A stretch of 7,264 nucleotides of DNA from Kingella_B sp963529665 (GCA_963529665.1 CAUSAG010000043.1:1-7264), one strand, 5' to 3'. Positions 1-4,916 are shown, counted from the first letter of the stretch. The notes: a model not told the origin generated them from the sequence alone. Translations and numbers: made by a program.

Positions 1-365
1 AGTTTTTCGGCATCGCACACGGCAACGGGCAAAATCGTGCCTTCGTTGAGCAGGCGGTCGCGCCCCACGGTGAGCATGGAAGAGTTGATATCGGTGAGCC
101 ACACTTCGCCTTCTTTGCCTACGCGTTTTGCCCAGCCGCGCGACAAATCGCCCGTGCCGCCTGCGATGTCTAACACCTTGCCGCCTTTTGGCACGCGCGC
201 GGTGTTGATGGTGAAATGTTTCCACACGCGATGCAAGCCGCCCGACATCACGTCGTTCATGATGTCGTAGTTTTTGGCGACGGAATGGAATACTTGGGCG
301 ACTTTGCTCGCTTTTTCGCTCTCGTTTACGGTTTGATAGCCGAAATGGGTTTTTTGGTCGGTCAT
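1..365 (-). CDS. ubiE: UbiE, ubiquinone/menaquinone C-methyltransferase (5' part, cut by window edge)
   Basis: SAM-dependent C-methyltransferase that methylates the benzoquinol (and, in menaquinone makers, demethylmenaquinol) ring during respiratory quinone synthesis, at the cytoplasmic side of the inner membrane. The 121 complete codons begin MTDQKTHFGYQTV. They show the family's N-terminal block (residues 7-49, with FHSVAKNYDIMNDVMSGG and LHRVWK), then SAM motif I VLDIAGGTGDL at 64-74 and the acidic residue D92 in LTDIN, expected to contact the SAM ribose. The family is about 250 residues long, so roughly half is visible; the rest lies left of the window. The ATG at 363-365 aligns with the usual family start; only a weak AGAAAG-like ribosome site precedes it. 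A DUS-pair terminator separates it from the lipoprotein gene upstream, so it probably has its own promoter, but I see no convincing one in 366-423. DUF971 genes sit close to ubiE in other betaproteobacteria, which fits this layout. Confidence 0.96.
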   Translation of the reverse strand, partial: MTDQKTHFGYQTVNESEKASKVAQVFHSVAKNYDIMNDVMSGGLHRVWKHFTINTARVPKGGKVLDIAGGTGDLSRGWAKRVGKEGEVWLTDINSSMLTVGRDRLLNEGTILPVAVCDAEK

Positions 366-423
366 GGGGATGCTTTCTGGGGAATGGGTTGGATGATTGG
401 GCGAGATGATTAAGCCGTGCAAA

Positions 424-465
424 AAGGCAGCCTGAAACACGGTTTACTCGTTTTCAGGCTGCCTT
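424..465 (-). terminator. Rho-independent terminator made of an inverted DUS pair
   Basis: A perfect 14-bp inverted repeat (424-437 with 452-465) around a 14-nt loop. Each arm contains a full DUS: 425-436 on plus, 453-464 on minus. Read on the minus strand, the hairpin is followed by a run of T (complement of the A run at 421-425), and it begins four bases past the lipoprotein stop codon. This is the usual neisserial arrangement in which a DUS pair doubles as terminator. It ends the rhomboid-lipoprotein transcript before ubiE. Confidence 0.85.
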
Positions 466-469
466 CATG

Positions 470-1129
470 CTAACGGCGACGGCTATGATGCCGATGGCGG
501 CCGCCTGAACGTTTGCCTGTTGTGGCAGCGGCAGGTGTGCTGGCATCAGATGCGGCAACGGCAGATGCGGCTGCGTTAGCTGGCGTGCTGGCGGCGGCAG
601 GCTGCGAAGCGGCAGCAGGTGCAGATGCTTTGGCAGATGCTTTGGCTGTCGCGCTGGCTTTGGCAGCAGCTTGCGATGCCGCAGGCGCAGAAGCAGGTTT
701 GGATGCGATAGCTGCCGAAGCCGCTGAAGCCGCGCTCACGCCAAAGAATTTTTGCGAACAGCTATCCGATACGCTGGCAACGGTTTTTTGCAGCTTTTCA
801 GGCATATTTTCGGGTTTATCAATGGCAAGCGCGCTGTCCCATTGCGCTTTGTCGCCATAGGCTTTTGCGCCTTCGTCATACACGCAGCCGCAATATTGCA
901 TGGTAGCATCATCGGCAGGCGCTTGCTGCGAAGCGGTGCTCAAACACGCGCTGATAAATGCTTCGCGCACGTTTACCGCTTTGGGCGCAGAAGCGGCAAG
1001 CGGTGCGGATGCTTGGCTGGCAGCAGGCGCAGATGCAGGATTGGATGCGCTGCTTTGGTTGGTGAATTGGTCGCAAGCGCCAAGAGTGGCGGCGCAAGCG
1101 GCGAGTAGGGCGAAACGTGCGATATTCAT
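470..1129 (-). CDS. Ala/Ser/Pro-rich lipoprotein with four-Cys core and basic tail, function unknown
   Basis: I do not recognise a named family. Residues 1-18 form a lipoprotein signal peptide ending in the lipobox LGA-C19, so the mature protein should be lipidated and periplasm-facing. The +2 residue is Asp (C19-D20), which in E. coli holds lipoproteins in the inner membrane; whether that applies here is unknown. The layout is: Ala/Ser/Pro linker (about 25-50); a compact core (about 51-130) with C62, C80, C82 and C124, which could form two disulfides; a second long Ala/Ser/Lys/Pro low-complexity stretch (about 131-204); and a strongly basic end, GKRSGGRHRHHSRRR. The ATG overlaps the rhomboid stop by one base (TAATG on the minus strand), so the two are almost certainly co-transcribed and translationally coupled. 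The 3' end abuts a terminator. The GC-rich repetitive codons create long open frames on the other strand, which I treat as shadows. The signal peptide and cysteine-containing core make a real gene very likely. Confidence 0.82.
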   Translation of the reverse strand: MNIARFALLAACAATLGACDQFTNQSSASNPASAPAASQASAPLAASAPKAVNVREAFISACLSTASQQAPADDATMQYCGCVYDEGAKAYGDKAQWDSALAIDKPENMPEKLQKTVASVSDSCSQKFFGVSAASAASAAIASKPASAPAASQAAAKASATAKASAKASAPAAASQPAAASTPANAAASAVAASDASTPAAATTGKRSGGRHRHHSRRR

Positions 1130-1791
1130 TAGCGAGCTTTCTTGTTAATCAGTAATTCGTATGCCAGATAGAGCAGGGGCAGGCTCATGATGGCGATGTA
1201 AACAATGTTGTGCAGGAAAATAAGCGGCGATAGCGTGGCAACCAAAACCATGCCCAATGCTGCGCCGCCAAGGTGCGCGGCGTGTCCAATGTTGTCCCAC
1301 GGGCGCGGTTTGAGCAGCATGACCACCGAGTAGGCAAAATATAAAGTGGCGAAAATCCACGCGGTTACGGGGATGAAATACAAAAGAATGGTTTGCATCG
1401 GTGCTAATGCGATGGCGGCAAACAAAATGCCCGAAACGCCGCCCGATGCGCCAATAGCGGCATAGCTGGGACGATTTTTGTAGAGCCAAAGCGAAAAGGC
1501 GTTGCCCGCAACGATTGAGCCGAGATATAGCCAGATAAAAACGAATACGCCGTAGTAATACATAATCGGCGTGGCGAAAAAATACAGCGTGAGCATGTTG
1601 AAAAACAAATGCCCCCAATCGGCGTGCAAAAAGCCTGATGAGAGAAGGCGGTAGTATTGCTTGTTGTAGCGCACTTGCCCCACTTGGAATTGATAGCGGT
1701 CAAAGATGGCGCGGTTGGTGAAGCCGATGTAGCTAAATAGGCAAGTGCCGATGATGAGCAGGGCGGGGATTAGGGTGTATAGGTTTTTCAT
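1129..1791 (-). CDS. Rhomboid-family intramembrane serine protease
   Basis: A polytopic inner-membrane protease expected to cut transmembrane substrates within or near the bilayer. The 220 residues carry the rhomboid hallmarks in order: H61-LFF-N65 (matching the H150/N154 oxyanion-side residues of E. coli GlpG), GAS116G with S116 as predicted nucleophile, and AH173LGG with H173 as the second catalytic residue. Both members of the Ser-His dyad are present, so it should be active. Hydrophobic segments lie near 5-24, 62-78, 80-99, 111-131, 135-160, 172-192 and 194-214, giving six to seven helices without the extra N-terminal cytoplasmic domain of GlpG. Its stop overlaps the start of the downstream lipoprotein gene. 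The ribosome site upstream of ATG 1789-1791 is weak, and a DUS hairpin ends only about 18 bases before the start. It might belong to the rhombosortase-like small rhomboids, but the neighbour lacks the C-terminal transmembrane helix of a standard GlyGly-CTERM substrate. Confidence 0.93.
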   Translation of the reverse strand: MKNLYTLIPALLIIGTCLFSYIGFTNRAIFDRYQFQVGQVRYNKQYYRLLSSGFLHADWGHLFFNMLTLYFFATPIMYYYGVFVFIWLYLGSIVAGNAFSLWLYKNRPSYAAIGASGGVSGILFAAIALAPMQTILLYFIPVTAWIFATLYFAYSVVMLLKPRPWDNIGHAAHLGGAALGMVLVATLSPLIFLHNIVYIAIMSLPLLYLAYELLINKKAR

Positions 1792-1803
1792 GTGGTTGGA
1801 GCG

Positions 1804-1904
1804 GGCAAAGGCAGCCTGAAAATGGGGGAGCGAATAGCAGCGGTTACGTTTTCAGGCTGCCCGCAGTAGGTTTGATGAAATGCGGCAAAGGCAGCCTGAA
1901 AATG
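1804..1904. repeat. Three-DUS cluster between the DUF971 and rhomboid genes
   Basis: DUS copies lie at 1809-1820 (plus), 1851-1862 (minus, one mismatch at the outermost base) and 1889-1900 (plus). The two plus copies sit in a 21-nt exact direct repeat (1804-1824 and 1884-1904). The middle inverted copy can pair with either: 1849-1861 with 1810-1822 (13 bp), or with 1890-1902 (13 bp plus an inner CGCA/TGCG stem across a bulge). Read on the minus strand the right-hand hairpin forms first, just after the DUF971 stop. Neither hairpin has a good T run, so termination would be weak. Confidence 0.8.
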
Positions 1905-1910
1905 ATTGGG

Positions 1911-2318
1911 CTAATGATGCGAACAGCCGCCGCAGCTATGCGATTTGCTGGGCGCGGGGGAGTTTAAATCGGGGTCGCGCGATGCACCTTCCATGGCGAG
2001 TAGGGCAAGATATTGTTGCCATAATTCGGCTTGATGGCTGCCCAAATTGTAAAGATACGCCCAGTCGTATAAGCCACTGTCGTGTCCATCGGAAAAGGTA
2101 ATTTTCAGCGCATAATTGCCCACGGCTTCAAGGTCGGTAATCAACACGCCGCGTTTGCCCGTTTGCAAGGTTTCTTGCCCGATGCCATGTCCGCGCACTT
2201 CTGCGCTGGGAGAATACACGCGCAAAAATTCGGCAGGCAGGGCGTGTTCGTGGTTGCTGTAAACAAGGGTTAGGGTGTCGTGTGTTTTGTTGATGCGGAT
2301 TTCTTGTGGCACTTGCAT
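1911..2318 (-). CDS. DUF971 (gamma-butyrobetaine hydroxylase N-domain-like) protein with Cys/His tail
   Basis: A 135-residue protein made almost entirely of the DUF971 domain. The domain also occurs as the N-terminal part of gamma-butyrobetaine dioxygenase and at the C-terminus of the Fe-S carrier HCF101; the stand-alone bacterial proteins have no settled function. Recognisable blocks are LPAEFLRVYSPSAEVRGHG (28-46), GVLITDLEAVGNYALKITF (57-75) and the hallmark DSGLYDWAYLYNLG (80-93). After the domain comes a polar linker and a tail with H127, C129, C132, H134 and H135, a plausible metal site. I start it at the ATG 2316-2318 because the domain begins there and GGAACAG lies just upstream; the open frame continues back to 2435, but that extension runs through a DUS hairpin and is not domain-like. 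It is divergent from adhP and may share control with it. An extended -10 (TGT-TAAAAT, minus strand, 2356-2364) could drive it. Confidence 0.88.
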   Translation of the reverse strand: MQVPQEIRINKTHDTLTLVYSNHEHALPAEFLRVYSPSAEVRGHGIGQETLQTGKRGVLITDLEAVGNYALKITFSDGHDSGLYDWAYLYNLGSHQAELWQQYLALLAMEGASRDPDLNSPAPSKSHSCGGCSHH

Positions 2319-2355
2319 GGTCTGTTCCGTTCTTAATTTTGCGTTAAGGGAACGA

Positions 2356-2364
2356 ATTTTAACA
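2356..2364 (-). promoter_or_regulatory. Candidate extended -10 promoter for the DUF971 gene
   Basis: Read on the minus strand, TGT precedes TAAAAT, an extended -10 element (five of six bases of TATAAT). The predicted start, near 2349, leaves a leader of about 30 bases before the ATG at 2318. No good -35 is visible; the DUS hairpin at 2371-2413 occupies that position. Based on sequence only. Confidence 0.35.
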
Positions 2365-2370
2365 GAAAGT

Positions 2371-2413
2371 TTTTCAGGCTGCCTAATTGCTGGATGATGA
2401 GGCAGCCTGAAAA
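2371..2413. repeat. Inverted DUS pair in the divergent DUF971/adhP promoter region
   Basis: A perfect 14-bp inverted repeat (2371-2384 with 2400-2413, 15-nt loop) containing DUS copies at 2373-2384 (minus) and 2400-2411 (plus). Unlike the pairs at 424-465 and 3701-3741, it is not at a gene 3' end: it lies between two divergent starts and has no T tract on either side. It is therefore probably an uptake signal rather than a terminator, though it could insulate the two promoters. Confidence 0.8.
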
Positions 2414-2420
2414 TCTGTAA

Positions 2421-2454
2421 TCCAATTACAATCATTATCAGTTACACTATAACG
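2421..2454 (+). promoter_or_regulatory. Candidate adhP promoter overlapped by Fur-like and Zur-like sites
   Basis: TTACAA (2426-2431), 16 bases, then TATAAC (2448-2453) form a possible promoter with a good -10 and a poor -35. The -10 lies inside AGTTACACTATAACG (2440-2454), which by my count matches 12 of 15 positions of the neisserial Zur motif I remember (TGTTATDNHATAACA). Directly upstream, 2421-2439 matches the classical 19-bp Fur box consensus at 14 of 19 positions, including a perfect right half (AATCATTATC). Occupancy would block the promoter. A Fur-superfamily metal sensor is suggested, Zur more than Fur because AdhP needs zinc. Confidence 0.45.
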
Positions 2455-2498
2455 TATGTATTTATTTGATTACAAAGAGATTTTTTAGATTTCAAGCC

Positions 2499-2528
2499 TT
2501 GACGTGCGGCAATTTAAAAGCGCATACT
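2499..2528 (+). promoter_or_regulatory. Second candidate adhP promoter, nearer the gene
   Basis: TTGACG (2499-2504), five of six bases of the -35 consensus, is followed 18 bases later by CATACT (2523-2528), four of six for the -10. The leader to the ATG at 2598 would be about 62 bases. The long spacer is compatible with an activator-dependent (for example MerR-type) promoter, but no clear dyad lies between the elements, so I only list it as an alternative to the site near 2448. Confidence 0.3.
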
Positions 2529-2597
2529 GGCATCGCAGTTCACATTGGCGTGCAGTCGGCGCCGTTTTCAAACCATTGTTCAAAACGGAGAAAAATC

Positions 2598-3662
2598 ATG
2601 GCTAAAATGAAAGCAGCAGTAGTGAATCCCAATGCAAAACACGGCGTGGAAATCGCGGAAAGAGAAATCCGCCCATTGCGCTTTAATGAAGCGTTGGTTG
2701 AAGTGGAATATTGTGGCGTGTGCCACACCGATTTGCACGTTGCCGCCGGCGATTACGGCGATAAAACAGGCGTGGTGCTGGGGCATGAAGGCATTGGCAT
2801 TGTGAAAGAAGTTGCCGATGGCGTGAAAGCATTGAAAGTGGGCGACCGCGTGAGCATCGCTTGGCTGTTCCAAAGCTGCGGCGCGTGTGAATACTGCAAC
2901 ACAGGGCGCGAAACGTTCTGCCGCGATGTGGTGAACGCGGGTTACAGCGTGGATGGCGGCATGGCAACGCATTGTATTGTGAACGCGGATTATGCTGTGA
3001 AAGTGCCCGATGGTTTAGACCCTGCCCAAGCATCCAGCATCACTTGCGCGGGTGTTACCACTTATAAAGGCGTGAAAGTATCTAATGTGCGCCCTGGGCA
3101 ATGGATTGCGGTTTACGGCGCAGGTGGTTTGGGCAACTTGGGCGTGCAATACGCGAAAAAAGTGTTCGGCGCGCACGTTGTTGCCGTGGATGTGAACGAT
3201 GATAAATTGGCGTTTGCCAAAGAAAGCGGCGCGGATTTGGTGGTGAATCCAACCAAGGAAGACGCGGCTGAATTCATCAAAAAACACACCAATGGCGGCG
3301 CGCATGCTGCGGTGGTAACGGCGGTATCCAAAGCGGCGTTTAATTCTGCGGTGAACTGTGTTCGTGCGGGCGGACGCGTGGTGGCGATTGGCTTACCACC
3401 CGAAACCATGGATTTGTCCATCCCACGCTTGGTGTTTGACGGCATTGAAGTGGTTGGCTCGCTGGTGGGCACGCGCAAAGATTTGGAAGAAGCCTTCCAA
3501 TTTGGCGCAGAAGGCTTGGTTGTGCCCAAAGTGCAGCTGCGCAAGCTGGAAGAGACCGCCGACATCTTCGACGAAATGTACCAAGGCAAGATTACCGGCC
3601 GTATGGTGATTGATATGAAACAAGCAGGTTCAGGCTGCTGCGGCGTTTGCGGCGGCGATTGA
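2598..3662 (+). CDS. adhP: AdhP-type zinc-dependent alcohol dehydrogenase with extra Cys-rich tail
   Basis: Medium-chain NAD-dependent alcohol dehydrogenase that interconverts short alcohols and aldehydes (ethanol/acetaldehyde, propanol) in the cytoplasm. The 354-residue protein aligns along its length with E. coli AdhP (336). Catalytic zinc ligands are C42 (GVCHTD), H63 with E64 (GHEG) and C150 (ITCAG). The structural zinc site is C94, C97, C100 and C108. The nucleotide fold has GAGGLG at 174-179, and D198 after the second strand favours NAD over NADP. The family normally ends at about RMVID plus a few residues; here about 13 more follow, QAGSGCCGVCGGD, with C347, C348 and C351. I start at ATG 2598 because GGAG lies seven bases upstream and MKAAVV is the family start; the frame is open back to 2466 but that part is unlike any dehydrogenase. 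Divergent from the DUF971 gene, followed by a strong terminator, so a single-gene transcript. Confidence 0.96.
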   Translation: MAKMKAAVVNPNAKHGVEIAEREIRPLRFNEALVEVEYCGVCHTDLHVAAGDYGDKTGVVLGHEGIGIVKEVADGVKALKVGDRVSIAWLFQSCGACEYCNTGRETFCRDVVNAGYSVDGGMATHCIVNADYAVKVPDGLDPAQASSITCAGVTTYKGVKVSNVRPGQWIAVYGAGGLGNLGVQYAKKVFGAHVVAVDVNDDKLAFAKESGADLVVNPTKEDAAEFIKKHTNGGAHAAVVTAVSKAAFNSAVNCVRAGGRVVAIGLPPETMDLSIPRLVFDGIEVVGSLVGTRKDLEEAFQFGAEGLVVPKVQLRKLEETADIFDEMYQGKITGRMVIDMKQAGSGCCGVCGGD

Positions 3663-3666
3663 TGAG

Positions 3667-3694
3667 CCTTGTAAATTAAACCTTGTAAACTAAA
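3667..3694. repeat. 14-nt tandem duplication after adhP
   Basis: CCTTGTAAATTAAA (3667-3680) is followed directly by CCTTGTAAACTAAA (3681-3694), identical at 13 of 14 bases. It lies between the adhP stop and its terminator and is most simply a small slippage duplication. Confidence 0.7.
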
Positions 3695-3700
3695 CTGATT

Positions 3701-3741
3701 AGGCAGCCTGAAAAACCTGTTTACCGTTTTTCAGGCTGCCT
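3701..3741 (+). terminator. Strong rho-independent terminator made of an inverted DUS pair (adhP)
   Basis: A perfect 16-bp stem (3701-3716 with 3726-3741), 9-nt loop, then TTTATTAT. The arms hold DUS copies at 3701-3712 (plus) and 3730-3741 (minus). Its position 38 bases after the adhP stop, and the trailing T-rich stretch, make it the terminator of adhP. Confidence 0.9.
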
Positions 3742-3748
3742 TTATTAT
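3720..3748 (+). promoter_or_regulatory. Candidate coaD promoter embedded in the adhP terminator
   Basis: TTTACC (3720-3725, mostly in the hairpin loop) and TATTAT (3743-3748, in the T tract) are spaced by 17 bases and match the sigma-70 consensus at four and five of six positions. The predicted start near 3755 gives a leader of about 25 bases. coaD needs some promoter after a strong terminator and little other sequence is available. Confidence 0.35.
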
Positions 3749-3780
3749 GCGCGGCTTGCTTGAACAAAACGCATAAAATC

Positions 3781-4287
3781 ATGACAACTTCTCCCCGCCG
3801 CGCCGTGTATGCAGGTAGTTTCGACCCGCCCACCAACGGGCACCTATGGATGATAGCCGAAGCCCAACAGCTTTTTGATGAGTTGGTTGTTGCCATTGGC
3901 GTGAATCCCGATAAAAAAAGCAGCTACACCGTTGCCGAGCGCATCGCTTTTTTGCAAGACATGGCAAAGCCGTATCCTAATGTGCGGGTTGCATCGTATG
4001 AGCATCAATTTTTGGTGAATTATGCACACGAAGTGGGGGCGGATTTTATCGTGCGTGGCATTCGCTCTGCGGGCGATTATGAATACGAGCGCGCCATGCG
4101 CCATATCAATGCCGATTTGCAGCCTTCCATTCAAACCATATTTTTGATGCCGCCGCGCGAAATCGCCGAGATTTCATCTACCATGGTTAAAGGGCTGGTT
4201 GGTCCCAAAGGCTGGCGCGAAATTGTTAAACGTTATGTGCCATCTAGCGTGTACCACAAAATTCTTGCTGATAACGCTGATAAATGA
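3781..4287 (+). CDS. coaD: Phosphopantetheine adenylyltransferase CoaD
   Basis: Catalyses the penultimate step of coenzyme A synthesis: ATP plus 4'-phosphopantetheine gives dephospho-CoA and pyrophosphate, in the cytoplasm, normally as a hexamer. The 168-residue length is typical. Visible signatures are AVYAGSFDPPTNGH (8-21), whose T18-NG-H21 is the nucleotidyltransferase TxGH motif, the VRGIRS loop (91-96) with R92, and ISSTMVK (131-137) near the C-terminal ATP/CoA pocket. I choose ATG 3781; an in-frame TTG at 3760 would add seven residues but has no better ribosome site and the family begins close to the ATG. No Shine-Dalgarno sequence is evident, only an A-rich leader. It follows a strong terminator, so it is probably transcribed on its own from a short-range promoter. 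The downstream DUS pair at 4357-4398 may end the transcript. Confidence 0.96.
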   Translation: MTTSPRRAVYAGSFDPPTNGHLWMIAEAQQLFDELVVAIGVNPDKKSSYTVAERIAFLQDMAKPYPNVRVASYEHQFLVNYAHEVGADFIVRGIRSAGDYEYERAMRHINADLQPSIQTIFLMPPREIAEISSTMVKGLVGPKGWREIVKRYVPSSVYHKILADNADK

Positions 4288-4356
4288 CGGGCTAGGCGGG
4301 TGGCAGATAAAACAGCGCAGCAAAACAAGCCAACGCCGTTATCATGCAAATAACCA

Positions 4357-4398
4357 TTTTCAGGCTGCCTTTTGCCAAGCCACAAGGCAGCCTGAAAA
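4357..4398 (+). terminator. Inverted DUS pair after coaD, possible weak terminator
   Basis: A perfect 15-bp stem (4357-4371 with 4384-4398) around a 12-nt loop, with DUS copies at 4359-4370 (minus) and 4385-4396 (plus), 69 bases after the coaD stop. No T run follows on either strand, so termination efficiency is uncertain. I see no other feature between the coaD stop and this hairpin. Confidence 0.55.
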
Positions 4399-4416
4399 CG
4401 TATAAAAACAAGGCTA

Positions 4417-4425
4417 TGGTATAAT
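4417..4425 (+). promoter_or_regulatory. Extended -10 promoter for the MAPEG gene
   Basis: TGG followed by TATAAT is a consensus extended -10 element, which can work without a good -35; none is seen at the right spacing (the region reads AACGTA). Transcription would start near 4432, giving a leader of about 53 bases that contains the hairpin at 4446-4468. It could also serve gyrB, as no terminator separates the two genes. Confidence 0.65.
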
Positions 4426-4445
4426 TGCGCGTTTTTGCTCAACGC

Positions 4446-4468
4446 CCATTTCAGGCAGCCTGAAATGG
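4446..4468 (+). repeat. DUS within a tight leader hairpin upstream of the MAPEG gene
   Basis: A single DUS (4453-4464) lies within a self-complementary element: arm CCATTTCAGG (4446-4455), loop CAG, arm CCTGAAATGG (4459-4468), a 10-bp perfect stem. It falls in the predicted 5' untranslated region, ending six bases before the AAGGA ribosome site (4474-4478), so it could affect mRNA stability or translation. Confidence 0.75.
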
Positions 4469-4484
4469 CACACAAGGAACGCCG

Positions 4485-4868
4485 ATGACATTCGCTTATT
4501 TCAGCATTCTCCTTTTCGCTTTTCTCAATCTATTGTGCGCTGCCGCCGCTAAAAAAACCGCCAATATGCGCCTTGCGGATAATCACAATCCACGCGAAAT
4601 GCTTGCCCAAGCCACGGGCAAAGCCGCAAGGCTCAACGCCGCGCAACAAAACGGCTACGAAATGCTGCCGCTTTACGCCGCCGCCATCATCATCGCCCAC
4701 GCCACAGGCGAAGCCGCGCAAGGCACAATCAACTTTTGGGCAACCCTGTTTCTCCTCTCTCGCATCGCCTATATTTGGGCATACGCCCAAGACAAAGCCA
4801 CCGCACGCTCCGCCATTTGGGGCGTAGGCTTGATTTGCGTGATTGCGCTGTTTATCGCCGCGTTCTAA
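4485..4868 (+). CDS. MAPEG-family integral membrane protein
   Basis: MAPEG proteins are small four-helix membrane proteins related to microsomal glutathione transferase and leukotriene C4 synthase; bacterial members may conjugate or reduce lipophilic compounds with glutathione, but the substrate here cannot be read from sequence. At 127 residues it has the usual length. Hydrophobic segments lie near 3-22, 60-75, 82-100 and 109-127. The family signature follows the first loop: ARLNAAQQNGYEMLPLYA (48-65), in which the R-x-N-x-x-x-N-x-x-E-x-x-P pattern is intact (R49, N51, E59, P62). The start ATG 4485 has a good AAGGA six bases upstream. Its own extended -10 promoter lies at 4417-4425. The 48-base gap to gyrB contains a single DUS and no terminator, so read-through into gyrB is likely. 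Confidence 0.88.
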   Translation: MTFAYFSILLFAFLNLLCAAAAKKTANMRLADNHNPREMLAQATGKAARLNAAQQNGYEMLPLYAAAIIIAHATGEAAQGTINFWATLFLLSRIAYIWAYAQDKATARSAIWGVGLICVIALFIAAF

Positions 4869-4870
4869 TG

Positions 4871-4882
4871 AGGCAGCCTGAA
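4871..4882 (+). repeat. Single DUS between the MAPEG gene and gyrB
   Basis: AGGCAGCCTGAA starts two bases after the MAPEG stop. There is no inverted partner, so it does not form a terminator and should act only as an uptake signal. No convincing gyrB promoter is visible in the remaining 34 bases. Confidence 0.85.
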
Positions 4883-4916
4883 ACCCCATTCTATCCATTT
4901 TAAAAAGACCAAAACC

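Noticed and set aside
366..423. A promoter for ubiE on the minus strand
   Set aside because: Only a TTGCAC-like -35 without a matching -10 was found; too weak to annotate.
513..860. Ala-rich open frame on plus strand opposite the lipoprotein gene (also 752-1108 and 900-1148)
   Set aside because: Arises from GC-rich Ala codon repeats read on the other strand; no ribosome site, domain or signal, while the minus frame has a signal peptide and coupling to the rhomboid gene.
2328..2354. Imperfect hairpin (nine pairs, two-base bulge) upstream of the DUF971 gene
   Set aside because: The predicted transcription start would fall inside it, so the RNA would probably not contain both arms; likely chance.
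2319..2435. Upstream extension of the DUF971 open frame
   Set aside because: It crosses the DUS hairpin and the predicted promoter and does not resemble the family; the ATG at 2318 has a ribosome site and fits the domain start.
2466..2597. Upstream extension of the adhP open frame by 44 residues
   Set aside because: The family starts at MKAAVV and a good GGAG precedes ATG 2598; the extension contains promoter-like DNA.
3760..3780. TTG start for coaD
   Set aside because: Adds seven non-conserved residues with no better ribosome site than the ATG at 3781.
424..4882. The repeated 12-mer as a CRISPR array or mobile-element ends
   Set aside because: Copies are 12 bases, in both orientations, irregularly spaced, mostly at gene ends, with no spacers, target duplications or transposase; they fit DNA uptake sequences.
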